Assembly: GCA_003176045.1 (NCBI GenBank) | Contig: PSRM01000182.1 | Span: 1-64,000, forward strand | DNA: 64,000 nucleotides | Source of the DNA: Verrucomicrobiota bacterium | Lineage (GTDB): Bacteria > Verrucomicrobiota > Verrucomicrobiia > Limisphaerales > UBA8199 | Direction of reading: 5' to 3' | Shown: positions 34,496-42,814 of the stretch, one piece after another | How the letters are laid out: each line of letters begins with the position of its first letter | How positions within the stretch are numbered: the stretch's first letter is position 1 | Translations under genes and position numbers: made by a program | The notes under the pieces: model-generated | Seen by the model: only the letters and a program-made list of their open reading frames with translations | Told to the model about the DNA's origin: nothing | Database searches by the model: none

Positions 34496-35220
34496 ATTTC
34501 ATTCCTGCGCGGCTCGGTGAAATAAAGGTAAATCCCGTAAGCTAAATGCCCCAGGCCGAAGAAAAAGCCCATCACGCCATGACCAAAGTGAATTCGGGCA
34601 AGCCGGCTTGCCGCCAACGCATCCGGTAAACCCAACACGAGAAAAGAGCTGGCCCCCAACACGAACGCCAGGCCGAACAGTTTCATCCCGCGGGGCATAA
34701 AAAAACCGGCTGCGTGGATCGCGCAGCCGTAAAGGCCAATCCAGGCCAAAGGCAACCAATCTAAACTGAGGACTTTAACAAGCTCGTCGGCAGGGTTGCC
34801 CAGATTGATGTCCACGAAAGATGACGATGTCAGATCAATCCTCAATTGATGAGGGCCGGCCCGAATTATCAAAACCAAGCCGAGCGCAAACCCAAAGACC
34901 AAAGCAGGCAGCAATGCCTGAGCCACGCGCCGTGTGGGCGGTGACCAGAAAGGTTCGGCTGCCTTGAGCGATTGCCGGCGAATGAGCAGAAATGATCCGC
35001 TCGCGCCGATGAGGGCCACAACCATCCAGTAGCCAATGAACACACGCGGCGGTTCCAACCGCATCAACCACCCAAACGCCCCGGCCAGAATACCCAGCAC
35101 GCCGTTGAAGATCATCACGGGGGCCAGCGCCCGCCGATACACGGCGGCCCGCTCCATCAACGTGCGTATGACCTGAATATGCTCAGCAGCAGCATTGGAT
35201 TCCATGCCAAGACTTTGCAT
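34492..35220 (-). CDS. Multi-pass membrane protein of unknown function
   Basis: About 242 residues from ATG 35220 (MQSLGMESNAAAEHIQVIRT), with a possible start at 35205. Following a short soluble segment with an 'IRTLMERAAVYRRALAP' amphipathic helix come about six membrane helices (VMIFNGVLGILAGAFGWLM, YWMVVALIGASGSFLLI, ALLPALVFGFALGLVLII, LAWIGLYGCAIHAAGFFM, LFGLAFVLGASSFLVLGL, GVMGFFFGLGHLAYGIYLYF). The pattern is seen in membrane proteins encoded with a small winged-helix regulator, which here follows with a 4-bp overlap. Function unknown. Confidence 0.75.
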   Translation of the reverse strand: MQSLGMESNAAAEHIQVIRTLMERAAVYRRALAPVMIFNGVLGILAGAFGWLMRLEPPRVFIGYWMVVALIGASGSFLLIRRQSLKAAEPFWSPPTRRVAQALLPALVFGFALGLVLIIRAGPHQLRIDLTSSSFVDINLGNPADELVKVLSLDWLPLAWIGLYGCAIHAAGFFMPRGMKLFGLAFVLGASSFLVLGLPDALAASRLARIHFGHGVMGFFFGLGHLAYGIYLYFTEPRRNEM

Positions 35221-35286
35221 TACAAAGCCTTGCCTTGTCAAGCTTCGGCGAGCCCGGTGATGCCCGTGGATACCGCCACACGGCGC

Positions 35287-35398
35287 AAGGAGCGCGGCAT
35301 TTATGCCGCTTCAACTGACGTAGCGCGATGGACGTACCTGGTAACACCGGCGCTTCTGTGCGTTCGGAGCGTGAAGCGGCATAAATGCCGCGCTCCTT
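35287..35398. repeat. Palindromic element with 27-bp perfect inverted repeat
   Basis: The 27 bases at 35287-35313 (containing GCGGCATTTATGCCGC) are repeated exactly as reverse complement at 35372-35398 around a 58-bp centre. Each arm contains its own palindrome. It occupies most of the gap between two minus-strand genes. No ORF is convincing inside it. Confidence 0.8.
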
Positions 35399-35494
35399 CC
35401 CTTCGGCGGCCACCGTCAATCAGGGTGGTGGTATGCACCCGTCCGCTCACAGCACCGTTTGCCTAACCTCAGTTTTGCGAATTGCGAAACACCG

Positions 35495-35530
35495 AAAGCC
35501 GGAACTCCTTGAACAGAATTCCGGCTTTTA
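35495..35530 (-). terminator. Hairpin, probable terminator
   Basis: AAAGCCGGAACTCC ... GAATTCCGGCTTTT forms a stem of about 10 bp with a loop of about 13-14 bases. It lies 47 bp downstream of the stop of the 35577-35969 gene. T-runs are short (3-4) on both strands, so termination strength is uncertain. Confidence 0.5.
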
Positions 35531-35576
35531 GTCTTCCCCCTCGGCAATTGGTTGCCCGACCAGTCCGCTCCACTGG

Positions 35577-35969
35577 CTATGCTTCGACTAACTCCAGCTC
35601 GTCCGCCTCGGAATAATTGGGCTCCTCATATTCGGAAGTCTTCTCTTCCGGCTCAGGCGTCAGATCAACCTTTACCCTTGGTAGAACCGGCGCCAGCTTG
35701 CGCGGTTGCGGAGCCGAGCCGGGCAGGACCAAATCGAAGTCGAACGGTTCCGCTTCTCCCCCCTGGTCGAATCGCGCGATCCACTCCTGGACCTCGCCTG
35801 GCAAAAGCAACAGGGTCGTATGTTGTTGCTCATCGGTGAATGTGATCGCGGCACCCATTACCCCAGAGTGGCCTATGCCTGCTCGGCGTAACGCGCGGGC
35901 TACGGGGCAATCTTCCGGATCACGTCTCTGTCCCCTTTGAATGTCCTCTCTGCTCACTATGATTTTCAT
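35577..35969 (-). CDS. Small conserved hypothetical protein
   Basis: 130 residues from ATG 35969 (MKIIVSREDIQRGQRRDPEDCPVARALRRAGIG), preceded by GGAG about ten bases upstream; the track start at 36029 adds an unlikely 20 residues. The N-terminal 60 residues with the 'I-EDI-RG---DPE-CPVARAL' pattern recur in small bacterial proteins of unknown function. The C-terminal 40 residues are acidic and low-complexity (LTPEPEEKTSEYEEPNYSEADELELVEA). A probable terminator follows. No role is assigned. Confidence 0.65.
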   Translation of the reverse strand: MKIIVSREDIQRGQRRDPEDCPVARALRRAGIGHSGVMGAAITFTDEQQHTTLLLLPGEVQEWIARFDQGGEAEPFDFDLVLPGSAPQPRKLAPVLPRVKVDLTPEPEEKTSEYEEPNYSEADELELVEA

Positions 35970-36029
35970 AAACTCTGTTTCTCCAATCTCGCTCGCCCGC
36001 CAGCCATAGTAACAGGGGTCTTCACCCAT

Positions 36030-36536
36030 CGTCCCGGCGAAATTCCCCTACGCAGAGCGGACGGCCTCGCCCGCTCTTCCGCTCTCAGTCTCACGCTTTT
36101 CGCAGCTCGGGGAAGCTCCGAAAGCTTTCCTCTATTTACAATTTTTTTGCAAGTTCCGATTTCCCGTCCGTCTGCTCTGTGATTAGTGCTTATGGCAAAT
36201 CGAACAAACCCACCACCGCCCTCCCGCAAAGTTGTCGCGAGTGGGCTGAAGCCCGGAGTTAATGAAACGGGATATGAAATGCTCGGGCTAAAGCCGCGGA
36301 CGAGGCCGTCCGCACTCCTTTTTCTCAAATCTGGGTTGGCACGGTCCTTGCCCGCAAGAATCCCGGAACCCAGGAGGCGCCTGGCTCCTCCTACAGGTAG
36401 GCAGGAAGCAGCGCCGCCAAAACAAACTTCGCCTGCTCCCGGCAGCAGACGGCTGGCCGAGGATGAGCGAACCTCAAGGGCGCTTCCTCACGGTCGCGGC
36501 TCTGTTCGGAGGGGCGGGCGGGCAAAACGAACGAGC
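36030..36536. other. Intergenic region with short palindromes
   Basis: These 507 bases contain GCGGACGGCCTCGCCCGC-like sequence near 36058-36074 and GCGGACGAGGCCGTCCGC at 36296-36313, which are related palindromes in inverted orientation. The track ORF starting at 36186 reads through them, is proline/arginine-rich before 36537, and is not believed. Promoters for the divergent genes should be here. Confidence 0.5.
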
Positions 36537-36809
36537 ATGAAACTGCTGTTTTTCTCCGAGGACTCTTCGGAAGTGGATCAGGCGCGCCAGCAGCTTATCC
36601 TGGTTGGCATCATGTGTGAAACCCGGCATAGCCCCGAGATCCAAGGGCTGGAGCCAAATCCGGCCGCATTCGAGTTATGGATCCAAAGGAAACAGGACTC
36701 ACACAAGGCTTTGATGCTTTGCGCCGAACTGGGGATCGGTTTTTCACGCCGGCCAGTCAGAATTTTGACCATCGAAGACCTCGATGAAGAATTGCTGGAG
36801 GCTGCGTAA
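36537..36809 (+). CDS. Small protein, DUF2007-like
   Basis: 90 residues from ATG 36537 (MKLLFFSEDSSEVDQARQQLILVGIMCETR). The pattern, a beta strand, a helix with 'LILVGI', then ELWIQRKQDSHKALMLCAELG, resembles the small DUF2007 'putative signal transducing' fold, though I cannot confirm it. The C-terminus is acidic (EDLDEELLEAA). It converges on the sigma factor gene with only 6 bp between stops. Function unknown. Confidence 0.6.
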   Translation: MKLLFFSEDSSEVDQARQQLILVGIMCETRHSPEIQGLEPNPAAFELWIQRKQDSHKALMLCAELGIGFSRRPVRILTIEDLDEELLEAA

Positions 36810-36815
36810 GAGCAA

Positions 36816-38492
36816 TCAGTTGGATGCTCCGGTGGCATCCAGTTTGCCCATGATGTTCTTCACTAGTTTAGCCTGAAGGGCTTGCTGCTGCCGGTATTTA
36901 TCCAGTTGATCGGGTGTCAGGATCGGCTCCAGCGCTTTGGTTTTCTGCTCGAGCATTTTTACCATAGCGTCCGCAGTGTTTGCGCCGTCCAGTTTCGCAG
37001 TTCCGCCCAGTTGGCTGACGCTCAATTCGTAAAGTGCCGCAAACACGCGGTCTTCCTGCTCCGGACTTAAGCCCAGAGTCGAGTGCAATTGAAGCAATTC
37101 CTGGTTGGCCGCCAGGCGCGCGTTCTCCGAATTCTCCTCCTGTTTGTATGCAGGATACGCGACTTGCTGCTCGGGAGTCAGGAGGGCTTTGATTTGCGTA
37201 TCTGGATCGCCTGCATCTTTGCCCATCTTAGTAAGCGCATCCTTGTCATAGTGCCCCGAGAACACCTGTTGCATCCCCGCGGACATGGCTTTTGCCTGGC
37301 GCATCAGGATTTCCCGGGCGGCCTGCACTTGCTCGGGACTGAGGCCGAGCGTGGCGGTCATCCGAGAGAGGCGACCCTCCAATTGTTGTTCCATCGCATA
37401 GGTCATCGCATCCTCCATGGCGGTGGCATTAGAACTGGCTTGGGCCTTGTCTTGAGCAAGCTTCGCGCGCAACTGATCGGCTTGCGCGTTTGCGCGCCGG
37501 GCCAATCCGGCCATTTTTCGCAAGCGCGCCAGTTCCGGCTCCGTTTGGGCCTTGTATTGGCGCAGAGTCTGCAATTCGCTTTGGCCGGGCGCAGTGCCGC
37601 GCAACCGCTCGACTTCTTCGCGCAACGCCGCTAGCTCATCGGCCTGTGCTTGCGGCTCCATTTGCTGCGCGCGCAGTTTCGCGTTTTCTGATTTCGCGCG
37701 CTCCAGCCTGGTCTGCTGCAACGCTGGGACTGCAATGCCGGCCAGAACAAGCGCGCCGGCCAGGGTAAGTTTCACTTTTGTCATGCTCATAAGTTTAATG
37801 AAGGTTAATGTGATCGAACTGGCTGCGGCCTCACCCGTCATGGCGGCAGTTGCCAGAGCGGAGGTGGCGATAGTGGCGCCCAGCGCCGAGGGAGCCGGGG
37901 TAATCGCGCCGATTGCCAGCGCTGCGGCCAGCCCGGAGGCTGTCGAGGTGATGCCGCGCCGGGCCAGCAGGTGTCGGAGCTTCTCCTTTGCGCGCTCCAC
38001 CCGCATGCGGGCCGCGTTCTCGTCCACTCCGAGCATCGAGCCCACTTCGCGCAGTGGCCGGTCTTCGAGAAAGCGCAGCACAATGGCCGCGCAATCGGTT
38101 TCGTTCAAATCATGCAGAGCGTCATCCAGCACGGGCCGGAGCTGCTCCCAACCCTGCTCGGCCGAGGTCTCCGACAGTAATTCATTCATGGTGTGGGCCT
38201 CCAGTTCGCGTGTGCGGCGCCGCTGCTCGGAACGCCGCGCATTGGACGCCAGATGGCGGACAGTGGTGTAAAGCCAGCCCGCCACGGATGGGTGGCGGAG
38301 CAGTCGTTGGGCTTTGCGAGCCAGTTCAGTGAACACGCCTTGCGCAATATCTTGCGCCTCGGCGCCATTGCCATTGGCTTCCCGCAGGGCCGCCGCATAG
38401 ACCATGTTCACGTGCTCGTGCACCAGGTCCGTGAAGGCCATCTCGGAGCCCTCGCTTACATACTGTCGTAATAGTTCCGTATCGTTGTTCAT
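36816..38492 (-). CDS. ECF-type sigma factor with membrane-anchored C-terminal extension
   Basis: 558 residues from ATG 38492 (MNNDTELLRQYVSEGSEMAF); the track start is a TTG 36 bp upstream. Residues 1-190 are a complete sigma-70 ECF factor: region 2 (FTDLVHEHVNMVYAAALRE ... AEAQDIAQGVFTELARKA, VAGWLYTTVRHLASNARR) and region 4 (LNETDCAAIVLRFLEDRPLREVGSMLGVDENAARMRVERAKEKLRHLL). An Ala/Thr-rich linker leads to a transmembrane helix (VKLTLAGALVLAGIAVPAL). A long coiled coil follows (RAKSENAKLRAQQMEPQAQADELAALREEVERL), then two helical repeats with LGLSPEQVQAAREIL and LGLSPEQEDRVFAAL, like CpxP/Spy LTXXQ motifs. It is probably a self-tethered sigma factor whose extension senses the envelope state. 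Confidence 0.85.
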   Translation of the reverse strand: MNNDTELLRQYVSEGSEMAFTDLVHEHVNMVYAAALREANGNGAEAQDIAQGVFTELARKAQRLLRHPSVAGWLYTTVRHLASNARRSEQRRRTRELEAHTMNELLSETSAEQGWEQLRPVLDDALHDLNETDCAAIVLRFLEDRPLREVGSMLGVDENAARMRVERAKEKLRHLLARRGITSTASGLAAALAIGAITPAPSALGATIATSALATAAMTGEAAASSITLTFIKLMSMTKVKLTLAGALVLAGIAVPALQQTRLERAKSENAKLRAQQMEPQAQADELAALREEVERLRGTAPGQSELQTLRQYKAQTEPELARLRKMAGLARRANAQADQLRAKLAQDKAQASSNATAMEDAMTYAMEQQLEGRLSRMTATLGLSPEQVQAAREILMRQAKAMSAGMQQVFSGHYDKDALTKMGKDAGDPDTQIKALLTPEQQVAYPAYKQEENSENARLAANQELLQLHSTLGLSPEQEDRVFAALYELSVSQLGGTAKLDGANTADAMVKMLEQKTKALEPILTPDQLDKYRQQQALQAKLVKNIMGKLDATGASN

Positions 38493-38700
38493 TTGCCCTT
38501 CATAAGTGATATGTGCGCTGGTAGCCAAAACCGCACAGGCAAACCAAATTAATGGATGCGTTCTATACGTGTTTTATAGGCCAGGGTTGAGGTTCTGGCT
38601 CTCCTTTTTTTGCCAAATGATTGGGCAAGAAATGGCTAGTCCTGGGGGCGCGGGCATCTTGCCCGCGAGAGTTTGACCCTTCTAACCCGAAGCAGGAAAA

Positions 38701-38800
38701 CGAAAGCGGCGGGATGCGCCGCACTCCAAACGCTCTGCGACTTCGTGAGCGCGTCCTGCTGCGCGAAGCGTTTGGAGTGCGCGGCATTCCCGCGCTTTCG
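38701..38800. repeat. TTGGAGTGCGC palindromic element, copy 2
   Basis: Arms of about 34 bp, beginning CGAAAGCGGCGGGATGCGCC (38701) and ending GGCATTCCCGCGCTTTCG (38800), are complementary with a few mismatches around a 32-base centre. A run of six T follows on the plus strand. It shares GTTTGGAGTGCGC with the elements at 29111 and 53644. Confidence 0.75.
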
Positions 38801-38852
38801 TTTTTTATGAGTAACTTCAGCAGCTTCGCAAAGACCCAGGCGGGCTGTCCCT

Positions 38853-38886
38853 CAATTAACCAATTAACTTAATTAACTTAGTTAAC
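38853..38886. repeat. AATTAACTT array
   Basis: Units AATTAACC, AATTAACTT, AATTAACTTA and GTTAAC lie directly downstream of the purL stop codon. This is an A+T-rich period 8-9 array like those at 2712 and 58023. Confidence 0.65.
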
Positions 38887-38896
38887 ATCTTCCCTT

Positions 38897-41497
38897 TTAT
38901 CCCATCGCCCGCGCGATAGCGTTCCACCACCGGTCGTAAAGGTCAGCAACCGGCCACTTGAAGGCACCCGAATCGGTATGCATCTCCAGGTCTTCACCGC
39001 CAACTATGCCAATCCATGCGGCTTGAACGCCGAGAAGTTTGGCGCGCTCGACTGTCTTGACGGCATCGAGAGGAGCTGTCGAGATGATGATACGGCTCTG
39101 AGTCTCCCCGAAGAAGAGGGCGTCGAGGCGCACCACAGCCGCAGGCGTTTCGTTGGTGGGGGCGGCGCTCTCGCCAAGGGTTCGCGCGGACAAGGCTGTC
39201 CGCGCTCCTAGATCCAGTTGAGCCCCGATCAGCCGGGGAGTATCGCGGGCAATCTGATGGCTGATGCAACATTCCGCCAGGGCGATGGCGAGGCCGCCGT
39301 CGCTACAATCGTGGGCGCTTTTGACGACGCCCGTGTGAATGAGTGAACGGAGCACCAGGTGAAGATCTTTTTCCTTCTCCAAATCACACCGTGGAGGCGC
39401 GCCCGTCTTCAAGCCGTGCATGACCTGGAGATAGGCCGAACCGCCCAGCCCCTGCAACGGATCGCTCTCATCAACGGCCTGGCCAAGTAGAATGATTGCA
39501 TCGCCCTCATCTTTGAACCATTGCGTTGTGATGTGCTCGCCCCGCTCGATCAGACCCACCATGGCAACTGTGGGAGTAGGATCAATCGGGCCGGCCGGGC
39601 TTTGATTGTAAAGACTAACGTTACCGCCCGTGACCGGTGCATTAAAAACGCGGCAGGCTTCGGCCAGGCCGCGCACCGATTCGCGTAACTGCCAGAAAAT
39701 TTCCGGATTGTAAGGGTTGCCGAAATTCAGGTTGTCTGTCACACCCAGTGGCACCGCACCTGAGCAAGCCAGGTTCCGCGCCGCCTCGGCCACAACGATT
39801 TTGCTGCCCTCGTACGGGTCCAAATAGACGTAGGTCGCGTTACCATCAACTGTAAGGGCCAGCAGTTTTTCCGGCGATGCCTGTCCGCTCTCTGTTCTCT
39901 GACCTCTGTTCCCTGTTTCCTGAACCCTGAACCCTGAGCCCTCCGCCTCCGTGTTGCGTGTTGTGTGTTCCGTCTGGGCCGCTGACGCCGGCAGCGAGTC
40001 CGCCTTTATCCGCAGCACCGCGGCATCAGAGCCCGGGCAAACCGCCGTGCCGTCGCGCACCATGTGGTCGTATTGGCGATAGACCCAATTCTTGGAAGCG
40101 ACCGTTGGCCACGCCAATAAAGAAAAGAGTGCCGCCACCGGATCCTTTTGGTCAGGAATGGAAGCCAGTGTGAATTCGCGGACAGATTTGATGTATTCCG
40201 GCTCGCGCGCCTCGCGTTGGTAGAGGGGCGCTTCATCAGCCAGCTTCTTTGCGGGGATATCCGCGACGACCGACCCGTTATTGCGAACCAGCATGCGCCC
40301 GGTATCGGTTACGCGACCAATTTCGGCCCACGGAAGGTCCCATTTATCAAAGATGCGCTTTACGTCGTCCTCGCGCCCTTTTTGAACGATGATCAACATG
40401 CGCTCCTGCGATTCGCTGAGCATGATCTCGTATGGGGACATGTTCGGCGCCCGCTGTGGGACCCTGGAAAGATCAATTTCGATGCCATTTCCCGCTCGTG
40501 CTGCCGTCTCGCACGTCGAGCAGGTCAGCCCGGCGGCGCCCATGTCCTGGATGCCTGCGACCGCGCCCGTGGCCAGCAGCTCAAGGCACGCTTCGCACAC
40601 CAGTTTTTCCATGAACGGATCGCCAACCTGCACTGCGCCACGCTGTTGCTGAGCCGATTCCTGCGTCAAATCCTGCGACGCAAAGGCTGCTCCTGCCAAA
40701 CCGTCCCGGCCGGTGGCCGGCCCAACGTAAAAAACGGGATTGCCCACTCCCTTTGCCGCGCCGCGCACGATTTGATCGTGGCGCAACACTCCCAGGCAAA
40801 ACGCATTCACCAATGGGTTGCCCTCGTAGCACGGATCGAACGCCACCTCCCCCGCAATCGTGGGAATGCCGAAGCAGTTGCCGTAGTGCGCGATGCCAGC
40901 CACGACGCCCGCGAACAATCGCCGGTTGTGTGCGAGGGTCGAGCCGCCTGCGCTGCCCTCTGGCGCGCCGAGGGGTCGAGGGTCAAGGGTGGGAACAGCG
41001 CCGAACCTTGAACCTTGAACCTTGAACTTTGAACCTTGAACTTCAGACTCCGCGAGGTCGGCTCCAGGTTTCACATTTTCCGCGATCGAACCAAAGCGCA
41101 GGGAGTTAATGGCGCACACCGGCCTGGCCCCCATAGTGAAAATATCGCGAATGATGCCGCCAACTCCGGTGGCCGCGCCCTGGAAGGGCTCGACAGCGCT
41201 TGGGTGATTGTGCGATTCAATTTTAAAGGCGATGGCCAGACCATCCCCGATGTCAATGATCCCCGCATTCTCCTCACCGGCGCCGACCAGTATCCTGGGA
41301 GACCTCGTCGGAAAAGTTTTAAGCAGAGGCCGGCTATTTTTGTATGAGCAGTGCTCGCTCCACATGACCGAAAAGATGCCCAGCTCCGTGTAGCTCGGCT
41401 CGCGGCCAAGGATAGCCTTTAGCCGTTCATATTCCTCAGGGGCGAGGTTGTGCTGGCGGACGAGGTCGCCGGTGATAGCCGGGGAATCAGATGACAT
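38897..41497 (-). CDS. purL: Phosphoribosylformylglycinamidine synthase subunit PurL, with repeat-derived insertions
   Basis: 866 residues; stand-alone PurL is usually about 720-780. It converts FGAR to FGAM in purine synthesis, using ATP and ammonia from PurQ. Family blocks are present: [101 protein letters not shown] and [16 protein letters not shown]. Three extra segments interrupt it. One near residues 150-190 ([13 protein letters not shown]...) is encoded by GAACCTT heptamers (41003-41044). A second near 508-545 ([20 protein letters not shown]) is encoded by heptamers at 39890-39975. A third ([20 protein letters not shown]) is encoded by the GCGGACA mini-palindrome at 39184-39208. All keep the frame. 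The ATG overlaps the upstream small gene by 11 bp. Confidence 0.95.
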   Translation of the reverse strand: MSSDSPAITGDLVRQHNLAPEEYERLKAILGREPSYTELGIFSVMWSEHCSYKNSRPLLKTFPTRSPRILVGAGEENAGIIDIGDGLAIAFKIESHNHPSAVEPFQGAATGVGGIIRDIFTMGARPVCAINSLRFGSIAENVKPGADLAESEVQGSKFKVQGSRFGAVPTLDPRPLGAPEGSAGGSTLAHNRRLFAGVVAGIAHYGNCFGIPTIAGEVAFDPCYEGNPLVNAFCLGVLRHDQIVRGAAKGVGNPVFYVGPATGRDGLAGAAFASQDLTQESAQQQRGAVQVGDPFMEKLVCEACLELLATGAVAGIQDMGAAGLTCSTCETAARAGNGIEIDLSRVPQRAPNMSPYEIMLSESQERMLIIVQKGREDDVKRIFDKWDLPWAEIGRVTDTGRMLVRNNGSVVADIPAKKLADEAPLYQREAREPEYIKSVREFTLASIPDQKDPVAALFSLLAWPTVASKNWVYRQYDHMVRDGTAVCPGSDAAVLRIKADSLPASAAQTEHTTRNTEAEGSGFRVQETGNRGQRTESGQASPEKLLALTVDGNATYVYLDPYEGSKIVVAEAARNLACSGAVPLGVTDNLNFGNPYNPEIFWQLRESVRGLAEACRVFNAPVTGGNVSLYNQSPAGPIDPTPTVAMVGLIERGEHITTQWFKDEGDAIILLGQAVDESDPLQGLGGSAYLQVMHGLKTGAPPRCDLEKEKDLHLVLRSLIHTGVVKSAHDCSDGGLAIALAECCISHQIARDTPRLIGAQLDLGARTALSARTLGESAAPTNETPAAVVRLDALFFGETQSRIIISTAPLDAVKTVERAKLLGVQAAWIGIVGGEDLEMHTDSGAFKWPVADLYDRWWNAIARAMG
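39184..39208. repeat. GCGGACA/TGTCCGC mini-palindrome inside purL
   Basis: GCGGACAAGGCTGTCCGC followed by GCTCC, encoding RTALSAR in an extra loop of PurL. The same sequence in the opposite orientation lies in the ABC binding-protein gene (54264-54288) and in a close variant at 61324-61349. Confidence 0.8.
39890..39975. repeat. Two adjacent heptamer arrays inside purL
   Basis: From 39890, eight 7-bp units in phase: CTCTGTT, CTCTGAC, CTCTGTT, CCCTGTT, TCCTGAA, CCCTGAA, CCCTGAG, CCCTCCG. After two bases come four more from 39948: TCCGTGT, TGCGTGT, TGTGTGT, TCCGTCT. Together they encode most of the second extra loop of PurL. Confidence 0.85.
40973..41044. repeat. GGGTCGA and GAACCTT heptamer arrays inside purL
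   Basis: GGGTCGA, GGGTCAA, GGGTGGG (40973-40993), then GAACCTT x3, GAACTTT, GAACCTT, GAACTTC (41003-41044). On the coding strand the second array gives the [13 protein letters not shown] segment of the first extra loop. Confidence 0.88.
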
Positions 41498-41804
41498 CGA
41501 TTAAGTGGCTGGTAATCCAAATGTCTAATTGTTGGAATCTGGTTTTCAGCCGTTGTTTGAGGTTAGTAATGAATTCTCTACTCCCGGCGGAATCTGGGAC
41601 ATCGAGAATCAGCCGGGTGTTATTATCCCGATAAATCACACCACTCTCTTGCCAAATGCCGCGAACAATCTGATTCTCCCATGAAACACCATGAAATCTG
41701 GCCTCCAATTCTTCAACTGTCTGCCACAGTAGTGACTCGGGAACAGGTCGCCCGTCGTTAAACTGAAGCGGAAGCAGAATCTCGTACCGTCGGCGTACGC
41801 TCAT
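41487..41804 (-). CDS. Small conserved hypothetical protein (purQ-purL spacer gene 2)
   Basis: 105 residues: [65 protein letters not shown] ... [20 protein letters not shown]. The pattern (YEILLPL-FNDG-PVP, then RFQQLDIWI) recurs in small uncharacterised bacterial proteins, but I know of no function. It is not PurS, which is about 80 residues with a different core. Its start overlaps the stop of the 41801 gene (ATGA) and its end overlaps the purL start by 11 bp, so it is embedded in the purine operon. A two-gene toxin-antitoxin-like module is conceivable because of the small overlapping pair. There is no motif proof. Confidence 0.65.
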   Translation of the reverse strand: MSVRRRYEILLPLQFNDGRPVPESLLWQTVEELEARFHGVSWENQIVRGIWQESGVIYRDNNTRLILDVPDSAGSREFITNLKQRLKTRFQQLDIWITSHLIDVI

Positions 41805-42046
41805 GCGGACGCCGCAGGTTCGGGCTCTGTCGGCGAGCTTGCGGCTTGCCGATTGAGGAGAAGAACACGCTCGTAAGTCGCCGGTCCTTCAACTGAAAAT
41901 GCAATTCCTTCGCTGGCAAGATATGTCAGTGCGGGTTCCGGGACCATGACCTCACCAGTGGACCAGCTTTTTCCCGAAAACCTTCCCAGCAAGTAGCCAA
42001 GGGCTCGCCGCCGAATTTCAACGCTGGGAAAACGAACTATAACCAT
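41801..42046 (-). CDS. Small hypothetical protein (purQ-purL spacer gene 1)
   Basis: 81 residues: [82 protein letters not shown] compact alpha/beta core is followed by a low-complexity acidic tail. No family is recognised. The stop overlaps the start of the 41487 gene by 4 bp, and purQ ends 9 bp upstream, so all are probably co-transcribed. The pair could be a transferred module inserted into the purine operon where purS is often found. Confidence 0.6.
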   Translation of the reverse strand: MVIVRFPSVEIRRRALGYLLGRFSGKSWSTGEVMVPEPALTYLASEGIAFSVEGPATYERVLLLNRQAASSPTEPEPAASA

Positions 42047-42055
42047 GCCCCAACT

Positions 42056-42796
42056 CTAAGCGCACACCGGTCTTTGTGCAACAATTGGTGCGCTGGGTGA
42101 ACCGTTCCTTTGTAATGCCCCAACCATACTTTCAAACACCAGCCGCCCATCCGCAGAACCCAAAATGCTTTCGCTGGCTCGTTCCGGATGGGGCATAAGG
42201 CCGGCCACATTGCGAGCTTCGTTGCAAATCCCGGCAATGTTGTCCAGTGAACCGTTTGGGTTGGCCGCATCCGTCGCTTCACCGGCGGCGTTGACGTAAC
42301 GCCAGAGGATCTGATCATTGGTCCTGAGCCGCGCCAGCGTATCATCGTCCGCAAAATAACAGCCCTCGCCGTGAGCGATTGGAACACAGAGAAGCTTCTC
42401 TGGCGGAATGGAGTTGGTGAAGGGAGAGTTGGCGGTGATGGTCTTGAGAAAGATATGTTCGCATCGGAACTGGAGCGATCGGTTGCGGACCAATGCTCCG
42501 GGCAGCATCCCTGCCTCGCATAGAATTTGAAAGCCGTTGCAGATCCCCAGCACCAAACCTCCCTCCGACGCAAACGACCTGACTGCTTCCATCACCGGAC
42601 TGAACCGCGCGATGGCGCCGGTGCGCAGGTAATCTCCGTAACTGAATCCTCCGGGGATAATCACGGCGTCAGGCTGCCCTAATGAGCTTTCTTTATGCCA
42701 TAAGAGCCCGGCTGAATGGCCAAGGACATTCTGGAGGACGTGGACCGCATCCTGATCACAGTTGGAACCGGGAAATTGGAGAACCGCGAACTTCAT
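42056..42796 (-). CDS. purQ: Phosphoribosylformylglycinamidine synthase, glutaminase subunit PurQ
   Basis: 246 residues, a class I glutamine amidotransferase that supplies ammonia to PurL. The N-terminus [20 protein letters not shown] is typical. The oxyanion and nucleophile loops are [18 protein letters not shown] and [14 protein letters not shown] with the catalytic Cys. The His/Glu pair lies in [11 protein letters not shown] near the C-terminus. Family motif [14 protein letters not shown] is present. The purQ-purL order on one strand supports a complex of the small PurL type, which normally also needs PurS. No purS is visible here. Confidence 0.95.
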   Translation of the reverse strand: MKFAVLQFPGSNCDQDAVHVLQNVLGHSAGLLWHKESSLGQPDAVIIPGGFSYGDYLRTGAIARFSPVMEAVRSFASEGGLVLGICNGFQILCEAGMLPGALVRNRSLQFRCEHIFLKTITANSPFTNSIPPEKLLCVPIAHGEGCYFADDDTLARLRTNDQILWRYVNAAGEATDAANPNGSLDNIAGICNEARNVAGLMPHPERASESILGSADGRLVFESMVGALQRNGSPSAPIVAQRPVCA

Positions 42797-42814
42797 CTCA
42801 TTTATTCTCCAATG

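Larger units (their letters stand above)
38529..38896. other. Intergenic region with palindrome and period-8/9 array
   Basis: These 368 bases between the sigma gene start and the purL stop contain the inverted repeat 38701-38800 and an AATTAACTT-type array at 38853-38886 next to the purL stop. No gene is recognised. Confidence 0.5.

Noticed and set aside
36186-36536. N-terminal 117 residues of the 207-residue ORF
   Set aside because: Proline/arginine-rich translation of intergenic palindromes; the conserved part starts at ATG 36537.
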